Part shown: one piece after another, positions 7,199 to 15,193 of the stretch | How the letters are laid out: every line of letters starts with the position of its first letter | How positions within the stretch are numbered: the first letter of the stretch is position 1 | Assembly: GCA_934444695.1 (NCBI GenBank) | Contig: CAKSDF010000009.1 | Coordinates: forward strand, 1 to 26,386 | Direction of reading: 5' to 3' | Origin: an uncultured Eubacteriales bacterium | GTDB lineage: Bacteria > Bacillota > Clostridia > Oscillospirales > Acutalibacteraceae | Length of the DNA stretch: 26,386 nt | Notes under the pieces: model-generated | The model's input: only the letters and a program-made list of their open reading frames with translations | Databases searched by the model: none | What the model was told of the DNA's origin: nothing | Translations under genes and position numbers: made by a program

Positions 7199-10063
7199 AT
7201 GGCTCGTGCCGTTAATAATATAACCAAAAGAACCGTTAAGGAAAAATATTTTATGGCCTTCGGACTGGCTTTTATTGTGGCCTGTGCGCTGTTTATTCCG
7301 TACATAATATGGGATAAGGGCTATTTTATATTTTACGGCGATTTCAACGCTCAGCAAATTCCTTTTTATAAACTGGCTCACGCCGCCGTGCGTAATCTTG
7401 ACATCGGCTGGAGCTTCGGCACCGATCTCGGTTCCAATTTTGTCAGCTCTTACAGCTTCTATCTGCTGGGCAGTCCGTTCTTCTGGCTGACCATTCCTTT
7501 TCCCAACGATTTTGTCCCCCACCTTATGGGGCCTCTTCTTATCCTGAAGTTTTCCCTTGCGAGCCTTACGGCCTACGCATATATAACCCGCTTTGTGAAA
7601 AACAAAAATTACGCCGTGCTCGGCGCGTTTATGTATGCCTTTTCGGGATTTTCGGTTTATAATATCTTCTTCAACCATTTCCACGAGGCGATTGTCTTTT
7701 TCCCGCTGCTTCTGCTGTCTCTCGAGCTTTTGATGACCGAAAACCGCAGAGGAGTTATGCTTTGCTCGGTGGCAATTTGCGCTCTTGTTAACTATTATTT
7801 CTTCTTCGGAATGGTCATTTTTGTGGTCATATATTTTGTGATCAGATGCCTTTCGGGAGACTGGAATGTCAACCTTAAAAGAGGAGAAGCGGCATATACC
7901 TGTTCGAGATTCCTCGGCATTATTATCGAGGCGGTGCTGGGACTTGTTATAAGCGCCGTAATACTTTTGCCATCGGTTTACGGAATACTCGAAAACAACA
8001 GGGTCGGTTCGACCGTTCTCGGCTTCAACGGTATAGTTTATGACAAGCAGCAGCTTTACACATACATACTCCAGTCCTTCTTCTTCCCGCCCGATATCCC
8101 CGCGAGAATGGTTTTCTTCCCGGGTGTGGAAAGGGCATGGTCGTCGGTGGCGGGATGGCTGCCGCTGTTTGGTATGACGGGGGTCATTTCCTGGCTTCAG
8201 TATAAGCGGAGCACATGGCAGCGCCGTATTATAATAGTCTCTATGATAATTGCCTTTATTCCCGTGCTTAACCAGGCGTTCTCGGCCTTTAATTACAGCT
8301 ATTATGCCCGCTGGTACTATATGCCGGTGCTCATTATGGCTCTTGTGACGTCTATGAGCTTTGAGGACGACAGTATCAAGCTTGAAAGCGGATGGAAATG
8401 GTCGGCGGGAATTACCCTGGCCATAATTCTGCTCATCGGATTTATGCCGGCTTCCCGCGGAGCCGACGGCAGCATCAACGAGCTTGGCGTTTACAATAAA
8501 TCATATTCCGAGCGGTTCTGGGTATACTGCGGAATAGCTGTGGCAGCCCTTGTGCTGACCTCGCTGCTGCTGAAACTTCGGAAAAACTCCAGAAAATCCT
8601 TTGCCAAGATAGCAATAATTTTCTGCTGTATCGTTTCCCTTGCCTATTCGTCATATTTCATATATCTCGGAAAGCTTGTCAGAACCGATACAAAAACCTT
8701 TATAATTCCCACGCTGATCGAAAACGACCGTCAGATGACGGTCAACGATGCAAACGGCCAAAGGGTGCTTGCAACCGAGCTTGATGATGCAAGAATCGAT
8801 GTATATGAAGGCACCGAAAACACCACGATGTACCTGGGTCAAAGAGGCATTCAGGCCTTCCACAGCATCGTGCCCGGATCGGTTATGAATTTCTATAAAT
8901 ATGTGGGGGTCACGAGGACGGTCAATTCCAAACCGCCGGTAAACCTCTATGCCATCAGGGGACTTCTTTCGGTTAAATATGTTATAAACTATACCGGCGA
9001 GTCCAAGCAGTTCTATAAAGACGGAGTTTATGCCGCCGCCGGATATAAGATGTATTCTCCGAACGGCGAGGCAGAGACCAAAGAGGATACCGAGCAAAGC
9101 GGATATTACGTTTACGAAAATACCAACTTTGTGCCCTACGGATTTACCTATGATCATTATATGACTCAGGAATTTTGCGACGGGGTGGACAAGGAAAAAC
9201 GCTCGGAAGCTATGATGAAGGCGATGCTTTTAAGCGATGAACAGATCGAAAAATACGGCGATATCCTTTCGAACGTGAGCGATGAGGTGACGGTCGAGCA
9301 AATCAACGAGGATTACGACTATAGCACCTATAAAGCCAATTGCAGAGATAGGGCGAAGAACGCCTGTTCCTCCTTCTCTACCGGAAAGAGCGAGTTTACC
9401 GCAAAAATAACCCTTGATAAGGACAATCTCGTGTTCTTCAGCGTGCCTTATGAAAAGGGATGGTCGGCCACCGTGGACGGTGAGGCGGTCGATATCGAAA
9501 ATGTCAATGTGGGCTTTATGGCCGTTAAGGTAAAAGGGGACGGACAGGAACACACCATTCACTTTACCTATAAGACCCCGGGACTCAAGACCGGTGCTGC
9601 GGCTTCCTGCGGAGCCATTGTGCTGAGCGTGATTTATATAGCCTACTGGAGCGTTAAGCGAAAAAAACAAAATGCCGCCGCTCAGAATGAGCCGGGCGAT
9701 GTTCACGATGATCTTTCCGATGCTCAGCTGCAATCGGCCGACGGCGAGGTAAAGCTTGCCGATTATTTGAATGAGGGCTTTTCACCGCAGCAGACCGACG
9801 GCGGGGACGGACAGGCCGAGCAATCGCAGATGCCGGAAGGACCGGCGGAAAATGTCATCGATGTTAAGACAGACGGCCTTGGCGGTATTGTTGAAAACGT
9901 GTTTGTCGGGAAAGAGCCTTCGGACGGTCAGCAGGCAAAAAGCCCTGTTGATGAGCAGGCAAAAATCCATTCGGACGATGCCGAAGAAGCTTCGGAAAAC
10001 GGCAGCGATAACAGTGTCAACACCTTTATAATAAAAGACAAAAAAGATGAAGGAGAGAAATAA
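7199..10063 (+). CDS. yfhO: YfhO family membrane glycosyltransferase with acidic C-terminal tail
   Basis: A 954-residue polytopic membrane protein of the YfhO family (GT-C fold). It shows the family's opening features: a first membrane helix, GDFNAQQIPFY with an acidic residue in the first outer loop, then GWSFGTDLGSNF and many further hydrophobic segments. In Bacilli, YfhO uses C55-P-sugar made by the linked CsbB to decorate a cell-surface polymer such as lipoteichoic acid on the outer face. The adjacent GT2 gene fits this scheme. ATG 7199 was chosen because GGGAGTGAGT precedes it and the promoter lies across the upstream extension. After the last helix (about residues 795-818) comes KRKK and a roughly 135-residue tail rich in D, E, Q, G and S, predicted to be disordered and cytosolic. 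The tail is unusual. The acceptor polymer is not identifiable. Confidence 0.9.
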   Translation: MARAVNNITKRTVKEKYFMAFGLAFIVACALFIPYIIWDKGYFIFYGDFNAQQIPFYKLAHAAVRNLDIGWSFGTDLGSNFVSSYSFYLLGSPFFWLTIPFPNDFVPHLMGPLLILKFSLASLTAYAYITRFVKNKNYAVLGAFMYAFSGFSVYNIFFNHFHEAIVFFPLLLLSLELLMTENRRGVMLCSVAICALVNYYFFFGMVIFVVIYFVIRCLSGDWNVNLKRGEAAYTCSRFLGIIIEAVLGLVISAVILLPSVYGILENNRVGSTVLGFNGIVYDKQQLYTYILQSFFFPPDIPARMVFFPGVERAWSSVAGWLPLFGMTGVISWLQYKRSTWQRRIIIVSMIIAFIPVLNQAFSAFNYSYYARWYYMPVLIMALVTSMSFEDDSIKLESGWKWSAGITLAIILLIGFMPASRGADGSINELGVYNKSYSERFWVYCGIAVAALVLTSLLLKLRKNSRKSFAKIAIIFCCIVSLAYSSYFIYLGKLVRTDTKTFIIPTLIENDRQMTVNDANGQRVLATELDDARIDVYEGTENTTMYLGQRGIQAFHSIVPGSVMNFYKYVGVTRTVNSKPPVNLYAIRGLLSVKYVINYTGESKQFYKDGVYAAAGYKMYSPNGEAETKEDTEQSGYYVYENTNFVPYGFTYDHYMTQEFCDGVDKEKRSEAMMKAMLLSDEQIEKYGDILSNVSDEVTVEQINEDYDYSTYKANCRDRAKNACSSFSTGKSEFTAKITLDKDNLVFFSVPYEKGWSATVDGEAVDIENVNVGFMAVKVKGDGQEHTIHFTYKTPGLKTGAAASCGAIVLSVIYIAYWSVKRKKQNAAAQNEPGDVHDDLSDAQLQSADGEVKLADYLNEGFSPQQTDGGDGQAEQSQMPEGPAENVIDVKTDGLGGIVENVFVGKEPSDGQQAKSPVDEQAKIHSDDAEEASENGSDNSVNTFIIKDKKDEGEK

Positions 10064-10064
10064 T

Positions 10065-11009
10065 ATGCCCATACTTTATGTTGTACTTCCCTGCTATAAC
10101 GAAGAGGCGGTCCTTCCCGAGACCACAAAGCGGTTGACCGAAAAGCTCACCGATATGATAAACAAAGGCGTGTGCGACGAGAAAAGCCGCATACTTTATG
10201 TGGACGACGGAAGTAAGGACAAGACCTGGGAGCTTATCGAAAAGTTCCACGGGGAAAATCGGCTGGTCAGCGGGGTAAAGCTTGCCCATAACCGCGGCCA
10301 TCAGAATGCGCTGCTTGCCGGACTTATGACCGCCAAGGAGCATTGCGACTGTGCTGCATCAATGGATGCCGACCTTCAGGATGACATTAACGTGCTGGAC
10401 GGATTTATGGAAAAGTTCAGTGAGGGCTGCGATGTTGTATACGGCGTCAGAAGCAAGCGCACCACCGACACCGCCTTCAAGCGTTCCACCGCTCAGGGGT
10501 ACTATAAATTTATGAAAAAATTAGGGGTCGACCTTGTTTATAATCACGCCGACTGCCGACTTATGTCTAAGCGGGCGCTTGAGGCCCTTTCCGATTATAA
10601 AGAGGTCAACCTGTTTCTCAGAGGAATCGTGCCCCACATCGGATTTAAAAGCGACATTGTTTATTTTGAAAGAGCCGAGCGCTTTGCCGGAGAATCGAAA
10701 TATCCCCTTAAAAAGATGCTGGCCTTTGCTTTTGACGGCATAACCTCCTTCAGCGTCAAGCCTTTGAAGCTCATAACCTCTTTAGGAATTTTCTTCTCGG
10801 TTTTGAGCGGGCTGGGGCTTCTTGCAGAGCTTATAGTTTCGCTGTGCGGCATAACGGTTGCCTCGTGGCTTCTTGCGGTCAGCTTTGTGTGGCTGCTTGG
10901 GGGAATACAGCTCATTTGTCTGGGCGTTGCGGGACAGTATATCGGAAAGATCTATTCCGAGGTTAAGGCTCGCCCGAGATTCCTTGTGGAAAAATTCATA
11001 AACGACTGA
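10065..11009 (+). CDS. GT2 polyprenyl-phosphate sugar transferase (CsbB/GtrB-like)
   Basis: A 314-residue family 2 glycosyltransferase: an N-terminal GT-A domain (VVLPCYNEEAVLPET at the start, YVDDGSKDKT, then MDADLQDD as the DXD region), then two C-terminal membrane helices (about residues 230-295). This is the layout of CsbB and GtrB, which load a sugar from a nucleotide donor onto undecaprenyl phosphate. The ATG at 10065 starts one base after the yfhO stop (10063), and its ribosome binding site AAGGAG (10050-10055) lies between an in-frame upstream ATG (10047) and the chosen start, so 10065 is preferred. The pair probably works as a lipid-linked sugar donor plus transferase. No GtcA-type flippase gene is seen in the window. 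Confidence 0.9.
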   Translation: MPILYVVLPCYNEEAVLPETTKRLTEKLTDMINKGVCDEKSRILYVDDGSKDKTWELIEKFHGENRLVSGVKLAHNRGHQNALLAGLMTAKEHCDCAASMDADLQDDINVLDGFMEKFSEGCDVVYGVRSKRTTDTAFKRSTAQGYYKFMKKLGVDLVYNHADCRLMSKRALEALSDYKEVNLFLRGIVPHIGFKSDIVYFERAERFAGESKYPLKKMLAFAFDGITSFSVKPLKLITSLGIFFSVLSGLGLLAELIVSLCGITVASWLLAVSFVWLLGGIQLICLGVAGQYIGKIYSEVKARPRFLVEKFIND

Positions 11010-11064
11010 CAGCCCTGTACGTAGCCGATAAAGGCTGCGTATAATCACAATCTAATATAACCGA

Positions 11065-11100
11065 AACCCCGCCTTGAGTTTTTCTCAAAGCGGGGTTTTG
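11065..11100 (+). terminator. Terminator after the yfhO operon
   Basis: AACCCCGCCTTGAG (11065-11078) pairs with CTCAAAGCGGGGTT (11084-11097) and is followed by a short T run. It lies between convergent genes and may act in both directions. Confidence 0.85.
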
Positions 11101-11254
11101 CGCGATAATATTGTGTGATAGTTATAGGCAGGCGGCTTTTAGATCCTAAACCTGTCGGTCAAAAGCTTGTTTGTTAAAGCTTGACGAACTATGGCCTGCC
11201 GATCAAAGCCTGTCGATTTGCTTGAAATTTTTCTCGTCGACCAAGAGAGGCGTA

Positions 11255-12247
11255 TCAGTCGAAATCTTTGAAAAAGTTTGTCACGGCGTTTTCGTAGCTT
11301 TGTTTGTCCACGAGATAGCTCATGGCATGGCCTGCATCGGGAACGAGCAGCAGCCGTTTTTCTGAGGCGCAGGCGGCATAGTTATCGAAGGTCATCTGAA
11401 CCGGGACGAATTTGTCGGCCGTACCGTGTATGAAAAGCACCGGGACTGTGGCGTTTTTAAGGGCCTCGACGGTGGAATATTCATCGGCCGCCATACTGAT
11501 CTTTTTCTTGCAAAGCGCGTTGGCAAGAAGGCCTTTGAGCCTGAAGGAAATGTGGAGGTTTTTGTTTGAAATGTGCTTCCATATTTCATAAGGAGAGGTG
11601 AAACCGCAATCGGCGATTATTCCGTGCACCTCTTTCGGAAGGTCAAATCCCGCCGTCATAAGCACGGTGGCCGCTCCCATAGACACTCCGGCCAAGTATA
11701 TGGGCAGCTCTCCGCTTGTTTTTTCGGCAAGATAGCTTGCCCAGGAAAAACAGTCGAACCGTTCGATAAGGCCAAAGCCCATCATCTCTCCGCCGCTGTC
11801 ATTCTGACCCCGCTGCTCGGCAAAAAGCACACTGCAATCGTTTGCGAAAAAGAAATCGGCAATGGCGCCGAAATCCTTTGTCCATGAGGAACGCCAGCCG
11901 TGCATGGCCAAAATGACCCGTTTGTCGCCTTCCTTGTGATACCAGTGGCCTTTAAGCTTAATGCCGTCGGCGGCGGTTATCTCTACGTCCTCGTGGGGCA
12001 TTTCTCTGAGCTCTTTGTCCTTTTGGGCCACAAATGCGTCAAATTCGGGATCGGCGGGAGAACCGGAAATGAGATTGTTTGAATTTTGCATAAGTTTCGG
12101 CGGATCGCGGTCGAGAGCGGTGTTGACAAGCATTTTTGTTACGCCGTATGCCGTCGCTCCCGCAAGGGCCGTGACCGCTCCGATAAGGCCGACGGCGGGC
12201 AGACAGCTTTTTCTTGTGCACTTATTTTTGCCTGATTTTTTGCTCAT
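11255..12247 (-). CDS. Membrane-anchored alpha/beta hydrolase
   Basis: A 330-residue serine hydrolase of the alpha/beta fold. After a basic N-terminus, a hydrophobic helix (about residues 16-40) forms a signal anchor, so the catalytic domain is probably outside the membrane. Catalytic features are the oxyanion HGW (116-118), the nucleophile elbow GVSMG (Ser189), the acid in HGTADKFVP (Asp278) and the base His307 in DAGHAMS. This set is typical of DUF-type hydrolases and esterases related to BAAT/prolyl-peptidase-like enzymes. The substrate is unknown. The ATG follows AAAAAAGGAGAATGACCC. It lies 89 bases downstream of the alarmone synthetase gene on the same strand, and no separate promoter is obvious, so co-transcription is plausible. 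Confidence 0.88.
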   Translation of the reverse strand: MSKKSGKNKCTRKSCLPAVGLIGAVTALAGATAYGVTKMLVNTALDRDPPKLMQNSNNLISGSPADPEFDAFVAQKDKELREMPHEDVEITAADGIKLKGHWYHKEGDKRVILAMHGWRSSWTKDFGAIADFFFANDCSVLFAEQRGQNDSGGEMMGFGLIERFDCFSWASYLAEKTSGELPIYLAGVSMGAATVLMTAGFDLPKEVHGIIADCGFTSPYEIWKHISNKNLHISFRLKGLLANALCKKKISMAADEYSTVEALKNATVPVLFIHGTADKFVPVQMTFDNYAACASEKRLLLVPDAGHAMSYLVDKQSYENAVTNFFKDFD

Positions 12248-12336
12248 GGGTCATTCTCCTTTTTTGTTTTAGTTGTTGCTGCAATTGCTTAGGAATAAAC
12301 GGTGCTTAGATAAGGTTTTATTGTCAAAGCTTTGCG

Positions 12337-13053
12337 CTATTCGCTGCAATACTTATTGTTTCCCTGTTCAACCGATTTATAAATGGCTTCCATACGGGCG
12401 TCGAGAGCGGCGCTGCGTTCTGCACAGTCGAGAAGATCGGCCTCCATTGCGCTTGTCATAACATAATCCTTTTTGTATCTGATTTTATGTTCAAGAGAGG
12501 CCCACCAGTCCATTGAAATGGTGCGGAACTGCACCTCTACCTTCATAAGCTTTTTCTGATTGTGAAGGAAAATCGGGATTTCCACAATGAGATGAAGGCT
12601 ACGGTAACCGTTTGGCTTCGGATTTTTGATATAGTCCTTCTTTTCGATAAGGGTTATGTCGTCCTGACGCAAAAAGGCATCTGCCAACTCATAAATGTCG
12701 GAAGGGAAGGAGCATATCACCCTAACTCCCGCAATGTCGTTGATGTTTTGCTCGATGGCCTCCACCGTAAATGGAAGCTTTTTGCGCTCCATTTTTTCCA
12801 TAATGCTTTCGGGAGATTTAAGGCGGCTTTTGACCGTTTCAATGGGATTACGGTCATATTCAAGGGACAGCTCCTCGTTTAACACATTGAATTTTGTGGT
12901 GACCTCCATTATGGCGCATTTGTAATATGCCATAAGCTCCTGATAGGGACGGGCGCGGGTTTTGGCATATGACTGCACTTCTTTTGAAGAAAGGCGGGAA
13001 ATAAAAAGCTGTTCAAGCTTGTTGTTTTTTGACTGATTGGAAAAAAGCATTTC
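12337..13053 (-). CDS. Small alarmone synthetase (RelQ/RelP-like GTP pyrophosphokinase)
   Basis: A 238-residue single-domain RelA/SpoT synthetase that makes (p)ppGpp from ATP and GTP or GDP. It contains the family motifs VKSRLKSPESIMEKMERK (nucleotide-binding), DIAGVRVICSF, KNPKPNGYRSLHLIVEIP and VEVQFRTISMDWWASLEHK, with no hydrolase, TGS or ACT domain. The frame is open up to 13167, but a promoter (TTGAGG-17-TATAAT at 13113-13085) lies inside that extension, and AGAGGA stands 7 bases before the ATG at 13053, so this shorter start is chosen. The length then fits RelQ/RelP proteins (about 210-240). Such enzymes respond to envelope or other stress at the level of transcription. It is divergent from rsmD. 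Confidence 0.92.
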   Translation of the reverse strand, partial: EMLFSNQSKNNKLEQLFISRLSSKEVQSYAKTRARPYQELMAYYKCAIMEVTTKFNVLNEELSLEYDRNPIETVKSRLKSPESIMEKMERKKLPFTVEAIEQNINDIAGVRVICSFPSDIYELADAFLRQDDITLIEKKDYIKNPKPNGYRSLHLIVEIPIFLHNQKKLMKVEVQFRTISMDWWASLEHKIRYKKDYVMTSAMEADLLDCAERSAALDARMEAIYKSVEQGNNKYCSE

Positions 13054-13084
13054 GGTGTCCTCTTGTATCTTTTTTGTTTTGTTC

Positions 13085-13113
13085 ATTATAATGCTCAGAA
13101 AAAATTCCCTCAA
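13085..13113 (-). promoter_or_regulatory. Sigma-A promoter of the alarmone synthetase gene
   Basis: On the minus strand, TTGAGG (13113-13108), a 17-base spacer and TATAAT (13090-13085). The expected start site is about 25 bases before ATG 13053. Confidence 0.8.
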
Positions 13114-13246
13114 CATACAGATTCCGCCGGTTGTGTGAAATATGAGCAAAACCCGAGAAGTGTCCAAAAAAATGTCGGCTTTTGTCTTTGTAAAATCAAT
13201 ATTAAGGAATTTTAATCGGAAAAAACAAAAGTTTTAAAATTTCCTG

Positions 13247-13275
13247 TTGACATAAGACCTAAATAATGTGATAAT
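13247..13275 (+). promoter_or_regulatory. Sigma-A promoter of the rsmD-coaD operon
   Basis: TTGACA (13247-13252), a 17-base spacer and GATAAT (13270-13275), 28 bases before the rsmD ATG. Confidence 0.88.
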
Positions 13276-13303
13276 ATATAGAGATATTAGAAGGATGATT
13301 TTT

Positions 13304-13852
13304 ATGCGAGTCATTACAGGTATCGCAAGGGGACGGAGACTTTCCACTCTTGAGGGACTTGATACCCGCCCCACTTCCCAAAAGAACAAGGAGGCGCTTT
13401 TCAGCGTCATACAGTTCGACATCGAGGGAAGAAAGGTGCTCGACCTTTTTGCGGGCAGCGGGCAGCTGGGTATAGAGGCACTGAGCCGCGGAGCAAACTC
13501 GGCGGTTTTTGTGGACAGCTCGAAAAAGGCCGCCGCCGTGGTCAAAAAAAATCTTGAAGCGACGGGGTTTTTGAGCAAGGCGCAGGTGCACTGCCGTGAA
13601 TGGAAAACATATATTTCTTCGGTAAGTGAAAGCTTTAATCTTGTCTTTCTCGACCCGCCTTACGGCAAAGATATTTTGCTCGATGCCATACCGCTTTCGG
13701 TAAAGGCGCTTGAAGAGGGCGGAGTCATTGTCTGCGAACACGACACTTCCGACAAGCTTCCCGAAAGCTTTGAAGGACTTGAGCTTTTCCGAAGAAAGGC
13801 CTACGGCCGAACGGTTTTCAGCTTTTACAGAAAGGAACAGGAAATCACTTGA
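13304..13852 (+). CDS. rsmD: 16S rRNA (guanine(966)-N(2))-methyltransferase RsmD
   Basis: A 182-residue class I methyltransferase that modifies G966 (E. coli numbering) of 16S rRNA. It starts with the family hallmark MRVITGIARGRRL and RPTSQKNKEALF, has the SAM-binding loop VLDLFAGSGQLGIEALSRG and the catalytic DPPYG. ATG 13304 was chosen because the canonical N-terminus starts there and AGAAGG precedes it; an in-frame upstream ATG (13268) overlaps the -10 box. The gene overlaps coaD by four bases (TTGA), an arrangement often seen in Bacillota. Confidence 0.96.
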   Translation: MRVITGIARGRRLSTLEGLDTRPTSQKNKEALFSVIQFDIEGRKVLDLFAGSGQLGIEALSRGANSAVFVDSSKKAAAVVKKNLEATGFLSKAQVHCREWKTYISSVSESFNLVFLDPPYGKDILLDAIPLSVKALEEGGVIVCEHDTSDKLPESFEGLELFRRKAYGRTVFSFYRKEQEIT

Positions 13853-14337
13853 AGGAAATAATTGCTGTTTGTCCCGGGAGCTTTGACCCCATGACCATGG
13901 GACACTACGACATTATCGCCCGTGCGGCAAAAATGTTTACAAGGGTCATTGTTCTTGTGGTTCCCAATGTTGCGAAATCTCCTACCTTTTCCCTTGAGGA
14001 ACGGGTGGAGCTTATAAAAAAATCGGTAAAAAGCCTTGAGAATGTCGAGGTCGATTGCTTCGACGGACTTCTTGCCGACTACATCAAAAAGGTTGGCGCG
14101 GGCGCCATTGTTAAGGGTCTGCGCGCCGTTTCGGATTTTGAATATGAATTCCAGATGGCGCTTACCAATAAAAAACTCTGCCCCGAGGCGGAAACGGTTT
14201 TTCTTACCGCCAAGGCGGAGAATATGTATCTCAGTTCGTCCATTGTCAAGCAAATCGGGAGTATGAACGGGGATATACGGGATTTTGTTCCCGCTGAAAT
14301 TTACGAGGATATTATTTTAAGGCTGAAAGGAAGATAA
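13849..14337 (+). CDS. coaD: Phosphopantetheine adenylyltransferase
   Basis: A 162-residue enzyme for the fourth step of coenzyme A synthesis, joining ATP and 4'-phosphopantetheine to dephospho-CoA. The nucleotidyltransferase motifs are clear: GSFDPMTMGHYDII near the N-terminus (TxGH) and ENMYLSSSIVKQI near residues 124-136 (the S-S-x-x-x-K motif). The length is the usual one. The start is TTG at 13849, inside the rsmD stop overlap, with AGGAACAGGA upstream; no in-frame ATG gives a full N-terminus. Translation is probably coupled to rsmD. Confidence 0.97.
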   Translation: MKEIIAVCPGSFDPMTMGHYDIIARAAKMFTRVIVLVVPNVAKSPTFSLEERVELIKKSVKSLENVEVDCFDGLLADYIKKVGAGAIVKGLRAVSDFEYEFQMALTNKKLCPEAETVFLTAKAENMYLSSSIVKQIGSMNGDIRDFVPAEIYEDIILRLKGR

Positions 14338-14340
14338 AAA

Positions 14341-14814
14341 ATGAATGTAGAAGAATTGCTGGATCAGTTAGACGATATTATGGAAAAGGGCTGGAGCTTT
14401 CCCGGCGGCCGCCGCGTTATTGAGGTTGAAAAGCTCAGAGAGCTTATCGACGATATCCGCCTTAATATGCCCAACGAGATAAAACAAGCCAAGAGCATAG
14501 TTTCCGATCGCGCCGACATCATCACCACCGCCAAAAAAGAGGCCGAGGGTATTGTTAGAAGCGCCGAGGAGCGCGCCCGCGCCATCGTGGCTCAGGAAGA
14601 GATCACTAAGATGGCTCAGGCCAAGGCTCACGAGATTGTTTCCCAGGCTCAGACCAAGAGCCGCGATATGAGAAAGGCTGCTCAGGAGTTTGTGGACGAC
14701 ATTATGCGCCGTTCGGACGAGGAGCTTACCCAGAATCTTTCCGAGCTTCGCAGAACAAGAGCTTCCCTTAAGCAGAACATTCCTTCGGTTAAAACCGAGG
14801 AGGAAAGCAAGTAA
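14341..14814 (+). CDS. Conserved coiled-coil protein of the coaD operon
   Basis: A 157-residue hydrophilic protein with no membrane segment. Residues 1-40 (MNVEELLDQLDDIMEKGWSF, then PGGRRVIEVEKLRELIDDIR) form a conserved head. Residues 45-140 are long alanine- and charge-rich helices with the look of ATP-synthase b-subunit or DivIVA coiled coils. Homologues next to coaD in Clostridia are commonly labelled 'ATPase', but no Walker motif is present and that label is not supported. The function is unknown. It begins three bases after the coaD stop, preceded by GAAAGGAAG, and is the last gene of the operon. Confidence 0.85.
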   Translation: MNVEELLDQLDDIMEKGWSFPGGRRVIEVEKLRELIDDIRLNMPNEIKQAKSIVSDRADIITTAKKEAEGIVRSAEERARAIVAQEEITKMAQAKAHEIVSQAQTKSRDMRKAAQEFVDDIMRRSDEELTQNLSELRRTRASLKQNIPSVKTEEESK

Positions 14815-14921
14815 TCGTTTTCTTGAAAGTTAACGGCTTTTTGCAAAGATAAGTCATCTCTGTGATCGCGGAGCCCTGCCGTTAAGACGGTATAAACAGG
14901 GCAATAATAAGAATGATGATT

Positions 14922-14960
14922 AACCCGGCGCAGCCCTTATGGGCTGCGCCGGGTTTTGTT
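14922..14960 (+). terminator. Terminator of the rsmD-coaD operon
   Basis: AACCCGGCGCAGCCC (14922-14936) and GGGCTGCGCCGGGTT (14941-14955) form a perfect 15-base stem with a TTAT loop, followed by a T-rich tail. Confidence 0.93.
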
Positions 14961-14961
14961 T

Positions 14962-14996
14962 GCCGTGCGCTTATGCCTTAGGCATAAGCGCACGGC
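14962..14996. repeat. Second perfect hairpin directly behind the terminator
   Basis: GCCGTGCGCTTATGCC and its exact reverse complement flank a TTA loop (16-base stem). No T run follows on either strand, so it is not a standard terminator. Upstream (14871-14901) is another foldable stretch, GCCCTG-CCGT-taag-ACGG-N7-CAGGGC. No gene is seen in 14815-15193. Confidence 0.7.
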
Positions 14997-15125
14997 TCAG
15001 TTTAGAGCGGCTTTTTATGTTTGTTTATTTGCGGCTATTTTGTTTTGCAGAAAAGACTTGCCATGGTTTTGCTTTTGCTTTCCCACCTTGATGTCTCAAA
15101 AGTATTTTGCAACTCATTTATTAAA

Positions 15126-15154
15126 TTGACGTGATGTACCGAATATGGTACAAT
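15126..15154 (+). promoter_or_regulatory. Promoter of the WYL regulator with embedded palindromic operator
   Basis: TTGACG (15126-15131), a 17-base spacer and TACAAT (15149-15154). The perfect inverted repeat TGTACC-GAATAT-GGTACA (15135-15152) fills the spacer and overlaps the -10 box, the expected place for a repressor or a regulator of its own gene. Confidence 0.82.
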
Positions 15155-15193
15155 ATTATTAATAAAATTATTCTGACCATTCGGAGGGCGATT

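Noticed and set aside
13054..13167. N-terminal extension of the alarmone synthetase (38 codons)
   Set aside because: A good promoter lies inside it and the best ribosome binding site serves ATG 13053; the extension has no family residues.
14341..14814. ATPase annotation for the coiled-coil protein
   Set aside because: No Walker A or other nucleotide-binding motif is present; the label seems to come from helical similarity to ATP-synthase stalk subunits.
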